From the NCBI RefSeq assembly GCF_014205165.1, contig NZ_JACHMZ010000001.1:2564501-2628500 (forward strand): a stretch of 64,000 nucleotides of DNA, written 5' to 3'. The notes under the pieces are model-generated. The model ran no database searches. It saw only the letters and a list, made by a program, of their open reading frames with translations, and was not told where the DNA came from. The DNA is from Micromonospora carbonacea (GTDB taxonomy: Bacteria; Actinomycetota; Actinomycetes; Mycobacteriales; Micromonosporaceae). Positions within the stretch are counted from its first letter, which is position 1, and the number at the start of each line of letters is the position of its first letter. Of this stretch, positions 1 to 8,462 are shown one piece after another. The position numbers and the translations under genes are program-made.

Positions 1-300
1 GCCGGTCGCGGTGCCGAGGCCGAGCCGGGCGAGGGCGGCGTCGACGTCGTCCACCGTCTCGCCGGGGGCCGCGATCAACGCGATCGGGTCGCCGACGGCG
101 ACGTCGGTCCCCTCGGGCACCAGGAGGCGGACGACCGCGCCCGGCGTGGGCGCCTCGACGTCGACCACCGCCTTGGCGGTCTCGATGGTGGCGATCACGT
201 CACCGGCGGCGAACTCGTCGCCCTCGGCCACCGGCCAGCCGGCCAGGACCGCCTCCTCGGTGTTGGCCGCGATCTCGGGCATGCGCAGCAGGTCAGCCAT
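1..300 (-). CDS. Lipoyl-domain E2 subunit of a 2-oxoacid dehydrogenase complex (partial)
   Basis: The gene is read leftward and runs off the left edge, so only the first 100 residues are visible. They form a biotinyl/lipoyl domain with the lipoylation motif ETAKA (Lys43) in the usual beta-hairpin setting. The domain carries the acyl group between E1 and E3 in cytoplasmic pyruvate-, acetoin- or branched-chain-type dehydrogenase complexes. The ATG at 298-300 overlaps the stop of the upstream E1 gene by 8 nt, so the two are almost certainly translationally coupled. The peripheral-subunit-binding and acyltransferase domains would lie outside the window. A stand-alone lipoyl protein cannot be excluded. 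Confidence 0.8.
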   Translation of the reverse strand, partial: MADLLRMPEIAANTEEAVLAGWPVAEGDEFAAGDVIATIETAKAVVDVEAPTPGAVVRLLVPEGTDVAVGDPIALIAAPGETVDDVDAALARLGLGTATG

Positions 301-2479
301 GGTTGCCACCGTCCGTGAGCGTGGTGAGGCCGCGCACGACGTCGTCGACGTCGGCGATGGCGGCGCGCTCCAGCACCTTGCTGATGCTGGGGGAGGCGAC
401 GCCGCCGGTGACGCGTTCGATCGGCGCGTCGAGCCAGTCGAAGTAGCGGCGCTGGATCTCGTCGGCCAGCCAGCCACCGTACGAGGTGCCCAGCGCCCCC
501 TGCTCGGCGATGAGCACCCGGTTGGTCTTGCGGACGCTCGCGCCGATCGTGTCCCAGTCGATGCTGGCCCGGTCCAGCCAGCGCAGGTCGATCACCTCGG
601 CGTCGATGCCGGTGCGGTCGACCGCCGTGAGCACCCGGTCGGTCATCGCCAGGTAGGTGAGCACGGTGGCCGCCGAGCCGGTGCGGCGGACCGCGGCCCG
701 CCCGACCGGCAGGCAGTAGTCCCAGTCCTCCGTGGGCCCCTCGCCGGTGCCGGTGTAGAGGTCGACGTGCTCCAGCACCACCACCGGGTCCGCGCAGCGC
801 AGCGCGGCGTTCATCAGGCCGACGTAGTCGAAGGGGGTGGAGGGGGCGACGATGCGCCAGCCGGGGGCGGTGGCGAAGACGCCCGCCGGGTCCATCGAGT
901 GCTGGGAGCCGTACCCCGTGCCCATGGCGACCTTGGCGCGCAGCACGAACGGCACCGCGTCGTCGCCGCCGAACATGTGCCGGGCCTTGCCGACCTGGTT
1001 GAAGATCTGGTCGGCGGCGACCCACAGGAAGTCGGCGTACATGAACTCCACGACGGGGCGGAACCGGCCGTCCAGCGCCAGCCCGCCACCCAGGCCGGCG
1101 AAGGCGTTCTCGCTGATCGGGGTGCCGAGGACCCGGTCGGGGTAGCGTTCGGCCAGCCCCCGGGTGGCGCCGTTGGTGCCCCCGGCGAGGCGGTGCACGT
1201 CCTCGCCGAGGACCACGACGCGCTCGTCGGCGGCCATCCGGCGGTCCATCACCCCGGCGACCGCGTCGATGAACTTCACCGGCGCGGTGGCTCCGTAGCT
1301 GTCGCGGTCGACGGTGCGGGCGGTGGTGAACTCCGACAGGTCGCCGCGCACGCCGACGTCGACGAACGCCGGGTCGGGCCACTCGGCGGGGCGGATGCGC
1401 CGCTCCTGCGGCTTGCCGCCGGGGGCGGGTTCGAGCAGCAGGTCGCCGGTGTCGGCGAGGAGCTGCTTGGCGCGTGCCACGGCGGCGCGCTGTTGCCCGG
1501 GGGAGAGGATGCCGCGCCGGGCCAGGTGCCCTTCGAGCTGGTCGATCGGGTCGCGGGCCCGCCAGGAGTCCTCCTCCTGCCGGGTGCGGTAGCGGAACGC
1601 GCTGCCCGGGAAGGGGCCGTTCTGGTGGTAGTAGCGGTAGACGTCGGCCTCGACCAGGGTCGGGCCCCCGCCGGCCCGCATGTGCTCCACCGCCTCCCGC
1701 ATCGCCAGGTACACGGCGAGCACGTTCATGCCGTCGACCCGGTAGCTGCGGATGCCGAAGCCGGGGCCCCGGGCGGACAGGCGCGGCTCGGCGGTGGACT
1801 CCTCGACGGTGGTGGACACCGCGTAGTGGTTGTTCTCGACGAAGAAGCACAGCGGCAGCCGCCAGGCCGCGGCCAGGTTGAACGTCTCCAACGTCGAGCC
1901 GATGTTGATCGCGCCGTCGCCGAAGTAGGTCACGGCCACGGCGTCGGTGCCGGCCCGGCGGTGCGCCCACGCGCTGCCGGCGGCGAGCGGCACGCCGCCG
2001 CCGACGATGGCGTTCGTGCCGATGGCCCCGGCCTGCTTCCACTGCAGGTGCATCGAGCCGCCCCGGCCGTGGCTCCAGCCCCGGTCCAGGCCGCAGATCT
2101 CGGCGAGGGTGCGCAGCACGACGTCGCGCACCTCGGGCGAGTAGTCGGCGCCCGGGTCGATGCCCTTCGGCTCGACGTGGGCGAGCGCCTTGGCCAGGAA
2201 CTGGTGGTGGCCCCGGTGCGAGCCGTTGACGGTGTCCCCGGCGTGCAGCGCGAGCACCGAGCCGACCGCCCCGCCCTCCTGGCCGATGCTGGAGTGGGCG
2301 GGGCCGTGCACCAGCCCCTCGGCGGCGAGCTGGAGCACGTACTGCTCGAAGGCCCGGATCAGGACCAGCTGGCTGTACATGGACGTCAGGAGTTCCGGCG
2401 CGGCGGCGTCCCAGTCGGCGTCGGTGACGGCGAACTCGACCCACGGCTGGTCCGGCGCGAGTGGGCGGCGCTCGGGCAT
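293..2479 (-). CDS. 2-oxoacid dehydrogenase E1, fused alpha and beta subunits
   Basis: This 728-residue protein joins E1-alpha (about residues 25-385) to E1-beta (about 395-728). These are separate genes in most branched-chain, pyruvate and acetoin dehydrogenases. The thiamine-diphosphate motif begins GDG at 187-189 and ends at the NN pair (216-217). The beta half has the conserved stretches VVVLGEDV and GTPISENAFAGLGGG. The enzyme decarboxylates a 2-oxoacid and passes the acyl group to the lipoyl E2 encoded immediately downstream with an 8-nt overlap. The true substrate (acetoin, pyruvate or a branched-chain oxoacid) cannot be read from sequence alone. Transcription probably starts in the 2480-2632 region, which carries a pair of GntR-type palindromes. 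Confidence 0.88.
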   Translation of the reverse strand: MPERRPLAPDQPWVEFAVTDADWDAAAPELLTSMYSQLVLIRAFEQYVLQLAAEGLVHGPAHSSIGQEGGAVGSVLALHAGDTVNGSHRGHHQFLAKALAHVEPKGIDPGADYSPEVRDVVLRTLAEICGLDRGWSHGRGGSMHLQWKQAGAIGTNAIVGGGVPLAAGSAWAHRRAGTDAVAVTYFGDGAINIGSTLETFNLAAAWRLPLCFFVENNHYAVSTTVEESTAEPRLSARGPGFGIRSYRVDGMNVLAVYLAMREAVEHMRAGGGPTLVEADVYRYYHQNGPFPGSAFRYRTRQEEDSWRARDPIDQLEGHLARRGILSPGQQRAAVARAKQLLADTGDLLLEPAPGGKPQERRIRPAEWPDPAFVDVGVRGDLSEFTTARTVDRDSYGATAPVKFIDAVAGVMDRRMAADERVVVLGEDVHRLAGGTNGATRGLAERYPDRVLGTPISENAFAGLGGGLALDGRFRPVVEFMYADFLWVAADQIFNQVGKARHMFGGDDAVPFVLRAKVAMGTGYGSQHSMDPAGVFATAPGWRIVAPSTPFDYVGLMNAALRCADPVVVLEHVDLYTGTGEGPTEDWDYCLPVGRAAVRRTGSAATVLTYLAMTDRVLTAVDRTGIDAEVIDLRWLDRASIDWDTIGASVRKTNRVLIAEQGALGTSYGGWLADEIQRRYFDWLDAPIERVTGGVASPSISKVLERAAIADVDDVVRGLTTLTDGGNHG

Positions 2480-2544
2480 GTGGCTGCACCCCTTCCGGGC
2501 TCAGGCTGCGGCGCGGCTGGCCGCACCGCCGAAGTCTCACACTA

Positions 2545-2556
2545 AATGGATCCATT
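2545..2556. promoter_or_regulatory. GntR-type operator palindrome, copy 1
   Basis: AATGGATCCATT is a perfect 12-bp palindrome 65 bp upstream of the E1 start. A second copy of its 10-bp core lies 65 bp away. FCD-type GntR regulators typically bind short palindromes of TGG-NN-CCA character, and such a regulator is encoded two genes away. Assignment as its operator is inference. Confidence 0.6.
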
Positions 2557-2608
2557 CTCAAGGCCAGCCTCCGCTTCTTTTGGGTCAAGGGGGGTGGTAG
2601 GAAGGAGG

Positions 2609-2622
2609 AAATGGATCCATTT
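2609..2622. promoter_or_regulatory. GntR-type operator palindrome, copy 2
   Basis: AAATGGATCCATTT is a perfect 14-bp palindrome ending immediately before the GGAGG ribosome-binding site (2623-2627) of the VOC gene. A bound regulator would block transcription or initiation of the VOC-gntR operon directly. The centre-to-centre distance to copy 1 is 65 bp, about six helical turns, compatible with cooperative binding or looping. Confidence 0.6.
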
Positions 2623-2632
2623 GGAGGTTGCC

Positions 2633-3148
2633 ATGGCACTGCCGGGGCTGCGCGGCGTCGATCACATCGGCTTCACCGTGCCCGACCTGGACCAGGCCCG
2701 ACGGTTCCTGGTGGAGGTGCTCGGCTGCGAGTACCTCTACTCGGTCGGGCCGTTCCGGCACGACGACGACTGGATGGCCGAGCACCTGGCCGTCCACCCC
2801 CGCGCGGTCATGCGCCGGCTCGACTTCTACCGCTGCGGCGGACAGGCGATCTTCGAGGTCTTCCGGTACGAGGCCCCCGACCAGCAGCCCGACCCCCCGC
2901 GCAACAGCGACGTCGGCGGCCACCACGTCGCCCTCTACGTCGACGACCTCGACGCCGCCGTGGCGCACCTGCACGCCCACGGGGTGCGGGTGCTCGGCGC
3001 GCCGACCGCCAGCTCGGGGCCGAGCCGGGGGCAGCGGTGGGTGTACTTTCTGGCCCCATGGGGAATGCAGTTCGAGCTGGTGTCCTATCCCGACGGCAAG
3101 GCGTTCGACCGGGCCGGGGCGGCGGCGCGGGACGCGCGTGGTGACTGA
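2633..3148 (+). CDS. VOC (glyoxalase/bleomycin-resistance/dioxygenase) family protein
   Basis: This is a 171-residue protein with two beta-alpha-beta-beta-beta VOC modules. Likely metal ligands are His11 (in DHIGF), Glu75, His97 or His98, and Glu148 (in QFELVSYP), as in glyoxalase-type isomerases, epimerases and extradiol dioxygenases. The ATG at 2633 was chosen because GGAGG lies 5 nt upstream and the VOC fold starts at once. The 3' end overlaps the GntR gene, so they form one operon. A small-molecule isomerase or lyase feeding the adjacent E1/E2 pathway is plausible, but the reaction is unknown. Confidence 0.78.
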   Translation: MALPGLRGVDHIGFTVPDLDQARRFLVEVLGCEYLYSVGPFRHDDDWMAEHLAVHPRAVMRRLDFYRCGGQAIFEVFRYEAPDQQPDPPRNSDVGGHHVALYVDDLDAAVAHLHAHGVRVLGAPTASSGPSRGQRWVYFLAPWGMQFELVSYPDGKAFDRAGAAARDARGD

Positions 3149-3815
3149 CGACGCCGTCGACGGCGCGGCGAGCGTCCGGGTGGCCGCGTACCTGCGCCAG
3201 GCCATCCTCGACGGCGAGCTGCCCCCCGGGCACCGGATCCGCCAGCACGAGGTCGCCGAGCGGCTCGGGGCCAGCCGGCTGCCCGTGCGGGAGGCGCTGC
3301 GCATGCTCGCCGCCGAGGGGCTCACCGAGCTGGAGCCGAACAAGGGCGCGCGCGTGCCCCGGCTCGGCCCGCACGAGCTCGACGTCGTCTACCGGATGCG
3401 GGAACGGCTCGAACCGCTGGCGCTCGCCGAGAGCCTGCCCCGGCTCGACGACGCGGACCTCGCCGAGCTCACCGCGGTGCAGGACGCCATCGAACGGCAC
3501 ACCGACGTCACCGAGTTCCTGCGCCTGGACCGGCAGTTCCACCTGCTCAGCTACTCGCGCTGCGACACCGAGCCGCTCGCCGGGGTCGTGGTGCGGCTGT
3601 GGAACTCCACCCAGTACTACCGGCGGACGTACATGACGCTCAGCGGCGAGTCCCGCCGCTGGGTCGTCAACGCCGAGCACCAGCTGCTGCTCGACGCCGT
3701 GCGCCGCCGCGACCCGGTGGACGCCGGACGGGTCCTGGAGGGCCACATCCGGCGCACCCGGGTCGAGCTGTCCCGGCACCCCGAGATCTTCACCGACCGA
3801 TCCACACCGCCTTGA
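3138..3815 (+). CDS. GntR family transcriptional regulator, FCD subfamily
   Basis: This 225-residue regulator has an N-terminal winged helix (about residues 10-75; IRQHEVAERLGASRLPVREA is the recognition region) and a C-terminal all-helical FCD ligand domain. Candidate metal-binding positions are in the DRQFH and NAEHQ segments and in the GHIRRT helix. Two tandem GTG codons at 3138 and 3141 are possible starts. Either overlaps the VOC gene, so the pair is co-transcribed. Palindromes around the divergent promoter make it the likely repressor of both this operon and the E1/E2 operon. Its 3' end overlaps the convergent aldehyde dehydrogenase gene by 26 nt. Confidence 0.87.
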   Translation: MVTDDAVDGAASVRVAAYLRQAILDGELPPGHRIRQHEVAERLGASRLPVREALRMLAAEGLTELEPNKGARVPRLGPHELDVVYRMRERLEPLALAESLPRLDDADLAELTAVQDAIERHTDVTEFLRLDRQFHLLSYSRCDTEPLAGVVVRLWNSTQYYRRTYMTLSGESRRWVVNAEHQLLLDAVRRRDPVDAGRVLEGHIRRTRVELSRHPEIFTDRSTPP

Positions 3816-5166
3816 GGTTGCAGAACTCGCGGATCCCCGCGGCGGCCAGCTCCCGGCCGTACCCGCTGGTCTTGACGCCGCCGAAGGGCAGCTCCGGGTA
3901 GGACGTGGTCATGCCGTTGACGGTGACCGCCCCCGACTCCAGCTCGGCGACGCACCGGGCCCGCTCGGCCTCGTCGGTGGTCCAGACGACCGCGCCGAGG
4001 CCGAAGGCGGTCGCGTTGGCCAGGTCGAGCGCGGCGTCGAGGTCGGGCACCCGGTAGACGGTGGCCACCGGGCCGAAGGTCTCCTCCAGGTGCAGCCGCA
4101 TCGACGGGTCGACGTCGGCGAGCACCGTCGGCGGATAGAACCAGCCCGGCCCGTCCGGCCGCGCGCCGCCGGTGAGCACCGTCGCGCCCTGGGCCACCGC
4201 GTCGGCGACCAGCTCCTCCAGCTCCGCCCGGCCCGACTCGGTGGCGATCGGGCCCACGTCCGTGCCGGGCTCGGCCGGGTCGCCGACCCGCAGCGCCGCC
4301 ATCCCTTCGGCGAACGCCGCGACGAACTCGTCGTAGACGTCGGTGTGCACGATGAACCGCTTCGCCGCGATGCAGGACTGCCCGTTGTTCTGGCAGCGGG
4401 CCCGCACCGCCGTGGCCGCCGCCCGCGCCACGTCGGCGCTCGGCAGCACCAGGAACGGGTCCGAGCCGCCCAGCTCCAGCACGGTCTTCTTCAGCGCGTC
4501 CCCGGCGATGCGGGCGACCGACCGGCCGGCCGCCTCGCTGCCGGTCAGGGTGGCCGCCGCGACCCGGTCGTCGCGCAGCACCCCCTCGACCTGCGCCGCG
4601 CCGATGAGCAGGGTGGCGAACGCCCCGCGCGGGAAGCCCGCCCGGGTGAACAGCTCACCGAGGTAGAGCGCGGTCTGCGGCACGTTCGACGCGTGCTTGA
4701 GCAGGCCGGCGTTGCCGGCCATCAGGGCCGGCGCGGCGAAGCGCAGCACCTGCCAGACGGGGAAGTTCCACGGCATCACCGCCAGCACCACGCCCAGCGG
4801 CTGGTACACCGAGTAGGCCGTGGCGGCCCCGACGGCGGCGGCGTCCGCCGGCTCCGGGGCCAGCATCGCCTCGCCGTGCGCGGCGTAGAACCGGCAGCCG
4901 TACGCCGCCTTGCGCACCTCCGCCTCGGCCGAGGCGAGGGTCTTGCCCATCTCCCGGGTCATCGTCGCCGCCAGCGTCGGGGCGTCGGCCTCCAGCAGGT
5001 CGGCGGCGGCGCGCATCCAGCCGGCCCGCTCGGCGAAGGTGGTGCGGCGCAGGGCTTTCGCCGCCCGCTGCGCGTCGGCCAGGGCCCGCTCCACCTCGGC
5101 GTCGGACATCGGCGCGTACGTCCGCTCGACGACCCCGGTGGCCGGGTTCAGCGTCGCGATGGCCAT
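3790..5166 (-). CDS. NAD(P)-dependent succinate-semialdehyde-type aldehyde dehydrogenase
   Basis: This 458-residue aldehyde dehydrogenase matches the length of short SSADH (GabD2-type) enzymes. Catalytic Cys265 lies in NGQSCIAAKR, general base Glu231 in LELGGSDPF, and Asn134 in the PWNFP oxyanion motif. It oxidises an aldehyde to the acid in the cytoplasm. The ATG at 5164-5166 shares one base with the stop of the M24 gene (TGATG), marking it as the last cistron of the 14.6-3.8 kb operon. It presumably finishes the pathway by converting a semialdehyde to a central-metabolism acid. The exact aldehyde is not determinable. Confidence 0.9.
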   Translation of the reverse strand: MAIATLNPATGVVERTYAPMSDAEVERALADAQRAAKALRRTTFAERAGWMRAAADLLEADAPTLAATMTREMGKTLASAEAEVRKAAYGCRFYAAHGEAMLAPEPADAAAVGAATAYSVYQPLGVVLAVMPWNFPVWQVLRFAAPALMAGNAGLLKHASNVPQTALYLGELFTRAGFPRGAFATLLIGAAQVEGVLRDDRVAAATLTGSEAAGRSVARIAGDALKKTVLELGGSDPFLVLPSADVARAAATAVRARCQNNGQSCIAAKRFIVHTDVYDEFVAAFAEGMAALRVGDPAEPGTDVGPIATESGRAELEELVADAVAQGATVLTGGARPDGPGWFYPPTVLADVDPSMRLHLEETFGPVATVYRVPDLDAALDLANATAFGLGAVVWTTDEAERARCVAELESGAVTVNGMTTSYPELPFGGVKTSGYGRELAAAGIREFCNLKAVWIGR

Positions 5167-6515
5167 CAGGCGTCCCCCTCCGGGCGGTTGTTGACGTGCG
5201 ACTGGGCGTGGCGCTGGGTCGGCAGCGGGCCGGCGGTCGTGTAGTAGCGCTGGCCGGCGACCAGCAGCTCCTCGGCCGGGAACTTGGTGATGACCTCGGC
5301 CCCGTCGGCGGTGACGACCAGCTCCTCCTCGATGCGCGCCGCGCCCACCCCGTCGGCCGACGGCCAGTACGTCTCCAGCGCGAACACCATCCCCTCCTGG
5401 AGCACCTCCGGGTGCTCCAGCGACACGAGCCGGCTGAAGATGGGCTTCTCCCAGATCGACAGGCCGACGCCGTGGCCGTACTGGAGGGCGAACGCGGCCT
5501 CCTCGTCGGCGAAGCCGAACTCCTGCGCGGTCGGCCACACGCTGACGATGTCGGCGGTGGTGGCCCCGGGCCTCACCAGCTCGATCGCCCGGTCCATGTA
5601 CTCGCGGCACCGCTTGTACGCGTCGACCTGCGCCCGCGACGCGCTGCCCACCGCGAAGGTGCGGTAGTAGCAGGTGCGGTAGCCCATGAAGCTGTGCAGG
5701 ATGTCGAAGAAGGCCGGGTCGCCGGGGCGCAGCAGCCGGTCGCTGAACACGTGCGGGTGCGGCGAGCAGCGCTCGCCGGAGATCGCGTTGACCCCCTCGA
5801 CGTGCTCGGAGCCGAGGTCGTAGAGGCGCTTGGCGACCAGGCCGACGGTCTCGTTCTCCCGCACCCCGGGGCGCAGGAAGCCGTACAGGTCGTCGTAGGC
5901 GGCGTCGACCATCGACGCGGCGGTGGTCAGCAGGGTGATCTCGTCGGGCGTCTTGATCCGGCGGGCCTCCAGGAACACCTGCTGGCCGTCGACCACCTCG
6001 ATCCCCTTGGCGCGCAGCGCCTGGAGGATGGGCATCTCCAGCACGTCCACCCCCACCGGGGAGGTGTGCAGGCCGTACCGCTCCAGCTCCTCGTAGATCT
6101 TCTGGGCGACGGCCTCGGCGACGCCCGAGTCGGGGTGGAAGGCCCCGCGCAGCACCGAGATGCCGGCCCGCGCGCCGCTGGTGCCCCGCGCGCCCTCGGC
6201 GACGTCGTCGCCGGTGCGGTAGTCCAGCCACGGCGCGTAGAGCTGGTGGTGGCGGGCCGCCGAGCCGAAGTCCCACAGCACCGGCTCGCCCCCGCGCGGC
6301 AGCAGCGCGAACCGGATCAGCTTGTCCATCGCCCAGGTGCCGATGTGGGTGGCCGTCATGTAGCGGATGTTGTGGAAGTCGAAGGTGAGCAGCGCGCCGA
6401 CCTCCGAGCCCTGGAGCTGGTGCTTCAGGCGGGCCAGCCGCTCCCGGCGCAGCCGGTCCATGTCGACGCGGCTCTCCCAGTCGACGACGTTCATGCCGAA
6501 CGTGGCAGTCCCCAT
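5166..6515 (-). CDS. M24 (pita-bread) family protein, DddP-like, with an altered metal site
   Basis: This 449-residue protein has an N-terminal creatinase-like domain and a C-terminal pita-bread domain. Its layout recalls DMSP lyase DddP and Xaa-Pro peptidases (LTFDFHNIRY near 44-53, VLWDFG near 79-84). M24 enzymes use five ligands, Asp-Asp-His-Glu-Glu. Here Asp271, His348 (GHGVGL), Glu381 and Glu396 are present, but the second Asp, normally 11 residues after the first, is Cys282 in YRTCYYRTF. Standard dinuclear peptidase chemistry is therefore doubtful. It may be a lyase or hydrolase acting on a small metabolite. It is translationally coupled to the downstream aldehyde dehydrogenase. Confidence 0.75.
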   Translation of the reverse strand: MGTATFGMNVVDWESRVDMDRLRRERLARLKHQLQGSEVGALLTFDFHNIRYMTATHIGTWAMDKLIRFALLPRGGEPVLWDFGSAARHHQLYAPWLDYRTGDDVAEGARGTSGARAGISVLRGAFHPDSGVAEAVAQKIYEELERYGLHTSPVGVDVLEMPILQALRAKGIEVVDGQQVFLEARRIKTPDEITLLTTAASMVDAAYDDLYGFLRPGVRENETVGLVAKRLYDLGSEHVEGVNAISGERCSPHPHVFSDRLLRPGDPAFFDILHSFMGYRTCYYRTFAVGSASRAQVDAYKRCREYMDRAIELVRPGATTADIVSVWPTAQEFGFADEEAAFALQYGHGVGLSIWEKPIFSRLVSLEHPEVLQEGMVFALETYWPSADGVGAARIEEELVVTADGAEVITKFPAEELLVAGQRYYTTAGPLPTQRHAQSHVNNRPEGDA

Positions 6516-6594
6516 GGTTGGTGTTCTCGCTTCCTGGTCAGGTACCGGCCGGTGCCGGCGGCTGGGTGGTGGTCCCGGGTGGGCGGCGCGGGGG

Positions 6595-7482
6595 TCAGCC
6601 CGGTGGGGCCAGGCCCGACGCCTGCGCCTGCACGGCGAAGAGGGAGAGCAGGTCCCGCTCGCCCAGTCCCCGGCCGATCGCCGCCTGGACGAGCTGGTGG
6701 GTCAGGCCGGCGACGGCCATCGGCACCTCGTGCTCGCGGGCGGCGGCCAGCCCGAGGTCGAAGTCCTTGCGCAGCAGCGCGGTGGTGAAGGTGGGCGTGA
6801 GGTCACCGGCGGCGAGCGCCGGCGTCCGGTCGCGCACCCAGGGCGAGCCGACGACGGTCTCGCCGAGGAAGCGCAGGAACGCCTCCCGGTCCGCGCCGCC
6901 CTTCTCGGCCAGCGCGGTCACCTCCGCCAGCGCCTGCACCAGCACCCCGAGGTAGAGGTTGTGGCAGAGCTTCACCAGCCGGCTCTGTTCGCCGTCGCCG
7001 ACCCGCACGGCGGCCCGGCCGATCCGGCCCAGCAGCGGCTCGGCGACGGCGAACTGCGCGGCCGGCGCGGAGGCGACGAAGCACGCCCGGCCGGCGGCCA
7101 CCACGGCCGGGTTGCCGCTGACCGGGGCGGCCACGAAGCCCACCCCCGCGTCGGCGGCGAGCTGCCGGGCCCGCGCCGACGCGGCCGCCGACACGGTGGA
7201 GCAGTCGACCACCACCCGCAGCCCGTCCGGGCGGGCCAGCAGCCCCTCGGGGCCGTCGAGCACGGCCAGCAGGTCGGCGGAGGCGGAGACCGCCACGAAC
7301 ACCACCTCGCAGGCGGCGAGCGCGGCGGGCGTGGCGGCGGCCACGGCCCCGTCGGCGACGAGCGGCTCGGTCCTGGCCGGCGTCCGGTTCCAGACGGTCA
7401 GCCCGACGCCGGCGGCGAGCAGCCGCCGGCCGATGGCCGTGCCCATCCGGCCGGTGCCGAGCAGGCCGACGGACTCACGCAT
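6595..7482 (-). CDS. NAD(P)-dependent beta-hydroxyacid dehydrogenase family oxidoreductase
   Basis: This is a 295-residue member of the 3-hydroxyisobutyrate/6-phosphogluconate dehydrogenase family. It has the Rossmann motif GLLGTGRMG (6-14), the substrate-binding segment around APVSGNP (119-125), and catalytic Lys171 with Asn175 in KLCHN. It probably oxidises a beta-hydroxyacid to a semialdehyde or oxoacid, or runs in reverse, which fits the semialdehyde dehydrogenase two genes downstream. Its start overlaps the bicupin stop by 8 nt. Confidence 0.85.
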   Translation of the reverse strand: MRESVGLLGTGRMGTAIGRRLLAAGVGLTVWNRTPARTEPLVADGAVAAATPAALAACEVVFVAVSASADLLAVLDGPEGLLARPDGLRVVVDCSTVSAAASARARQLAADAGVGFVAAPVSGNPAVVAAGRACFVASAPAAQFAVAEPLLGRIGRAAVRVGDGEQSRLVKLCHNLYLGVLVQALAEVTALAEKGGADREAFLRFLGETVVGSPWVRDRTPALAAGDLTPTFTTALLRKDFDLGLAAAREHEVPMAVAGLTHQLVQAAIGRGLGERDLLSLFAVQAQASGLAPPG

Positions 7483-8410
7483 CGCCGGCCGCCGGGTCGA
7501 TCCGGGTGCCGGCGCAGAGCCGGTCGCCCAGGTACTCCCAGTCGCGGCTGAACCGGTACGAGTGCTGCGCCGGCGGCTGCGGGGCCTGCGTCTCGATCCA
7601 CCGGGTCCGGCCGTCGGTGCGGTTGTAGAAGGCGTGCTCGCAGCCCGACCCCGTCCAGAGCACGTCGCCGGGGCGCAGCACGAACCGCTCGCCCTCGACG
7701 ACCGCCTCCGTCTCGCCGTGGGTGAAGACGTACGCCTCCTCGAACGGGTGGTCGTGCGGGTGCGCCACGGCGGTGGGCTGGTACTCGACCATGAACATGG
7801 TGTGCAGCTGGGCGTTGGTCCGCTGGTCGGCGAGCATCCGGATGCCGATGCCGCTGTAGGCCAGCAGCGCCGTGGCCATGCTCGCGGACACCTCCGGCGC
7901 GGCCGGGTCGCTGCCCCGGGCCAGCCGGCCCAGGTCCATCGAGCCCTCGTCGAAGCGGAAGAAGTTGCGGTTGCGCGGGTCGCGCAGGTCCACCGGCTCG
8001 GCCCGGCCGGCGGCGATCTCCTCGGGCAGGAAGAACGTGTCCCGGCGGCGGTTGCCGGGCAGCAGCCGCACCGGCGCCGACATCTCCAGCCACCGGGCGC
8101 CGGCGTCGCCGGTGGTGAGCTGGTGGGCCACCGCGACCGGCACCACCGCGCAGTCGTCGGGCCGCAGCGCGATGCTCTGGCCCAGCATGGTCAGGGTCAG
8201 CTCGCCGTCGAGCAGCCAGAGGCTCTTCTCGTACGAGTGCACGGTGGCGTCGACGCGCCCGCCGGGGTCGAGGACGGCGACGCTCATCGTCATGTGGTGC
8301 GAGCCGTACTGGCGGCCGACGAGGTCCTGCCGGCGGAATCCGGTGCTGTGCCCGAGGTGGTCGGGCGGGGTGCTGGCCAGCGTGTCGTCGATGCGGGAGA
8401 CGTGGTACAC
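7475..8410 (-). CDS. Bicupin protein, possibly a metalloenzyme of amide or keto-acid metabolism
   Basis: This 311-residue protein has two cupin barrels (about 35-110 and 200-285). The second has a complete metal motif (His217, His219, Glu224/Glu225, His259). The first keeps only some ligands (His58, His96). The architecture resembles (S)-ureidoglycine aminohydrolase and other bicupin hydrolases, but no specific activity is recognisable. It starts with GTG at 8408-8410 and overlaps the downstream dehydrogenase by 8 nt. Its position between the transporter genes and the oxidoreductases suggests an early catabolic step. Confidence 0.7.
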   Translation of the reverse strand: MYHVSRIDDTLASTPPDHLGHSTGFRRQDLVGRQYGSHHMTMSVAVLDPGGRVDATVHSYEKSLWLLDGELTLTMLGQSIALRPDDCAVVPVAVAHQLTTGDAGARWLEMSAPVRLLPGNRRRDTFFLPEEIAAGRAEPVDLRDPRNRNFFRFDEGSMDLGRLARGSDPAAPEVSASMATALLAYSGIGIRMLADQRTNAQLHTMFMVEYQPTAVAHPHDHPFEEAYVFTHGETEAVVEGERFVLRPGDVLWTGSGCEHAFYNRTDGRTRWIETQAPQPPAQHSYRFSRDWEYLGDRLCAGTRIDPAAGDA

Positions 8411-8462
8411 GGTCTGCCTTTCTCTGGCTGCCGTCGGCGGACGGCCGGGCGTGACGGTGCGG

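Noticed and set aside
11..2545. Long plus-strand open frame of 844 codons opposite the E1 gene
   Set aside because: It is the complement shadow of a GC-rich gene. Its translation is low-complexity Gly/Val/Arg/His, with no domain and no ribosome-binding site.
5166..6515. Calling the M24 protein a DMSP lyase or an Xaa-Pro aminopeptidase
   Set aside because: The overall pattern is DddP-like, but a metal ligand is replaced by Cys and no DMSP-specific context is present, so neither activity is supported.
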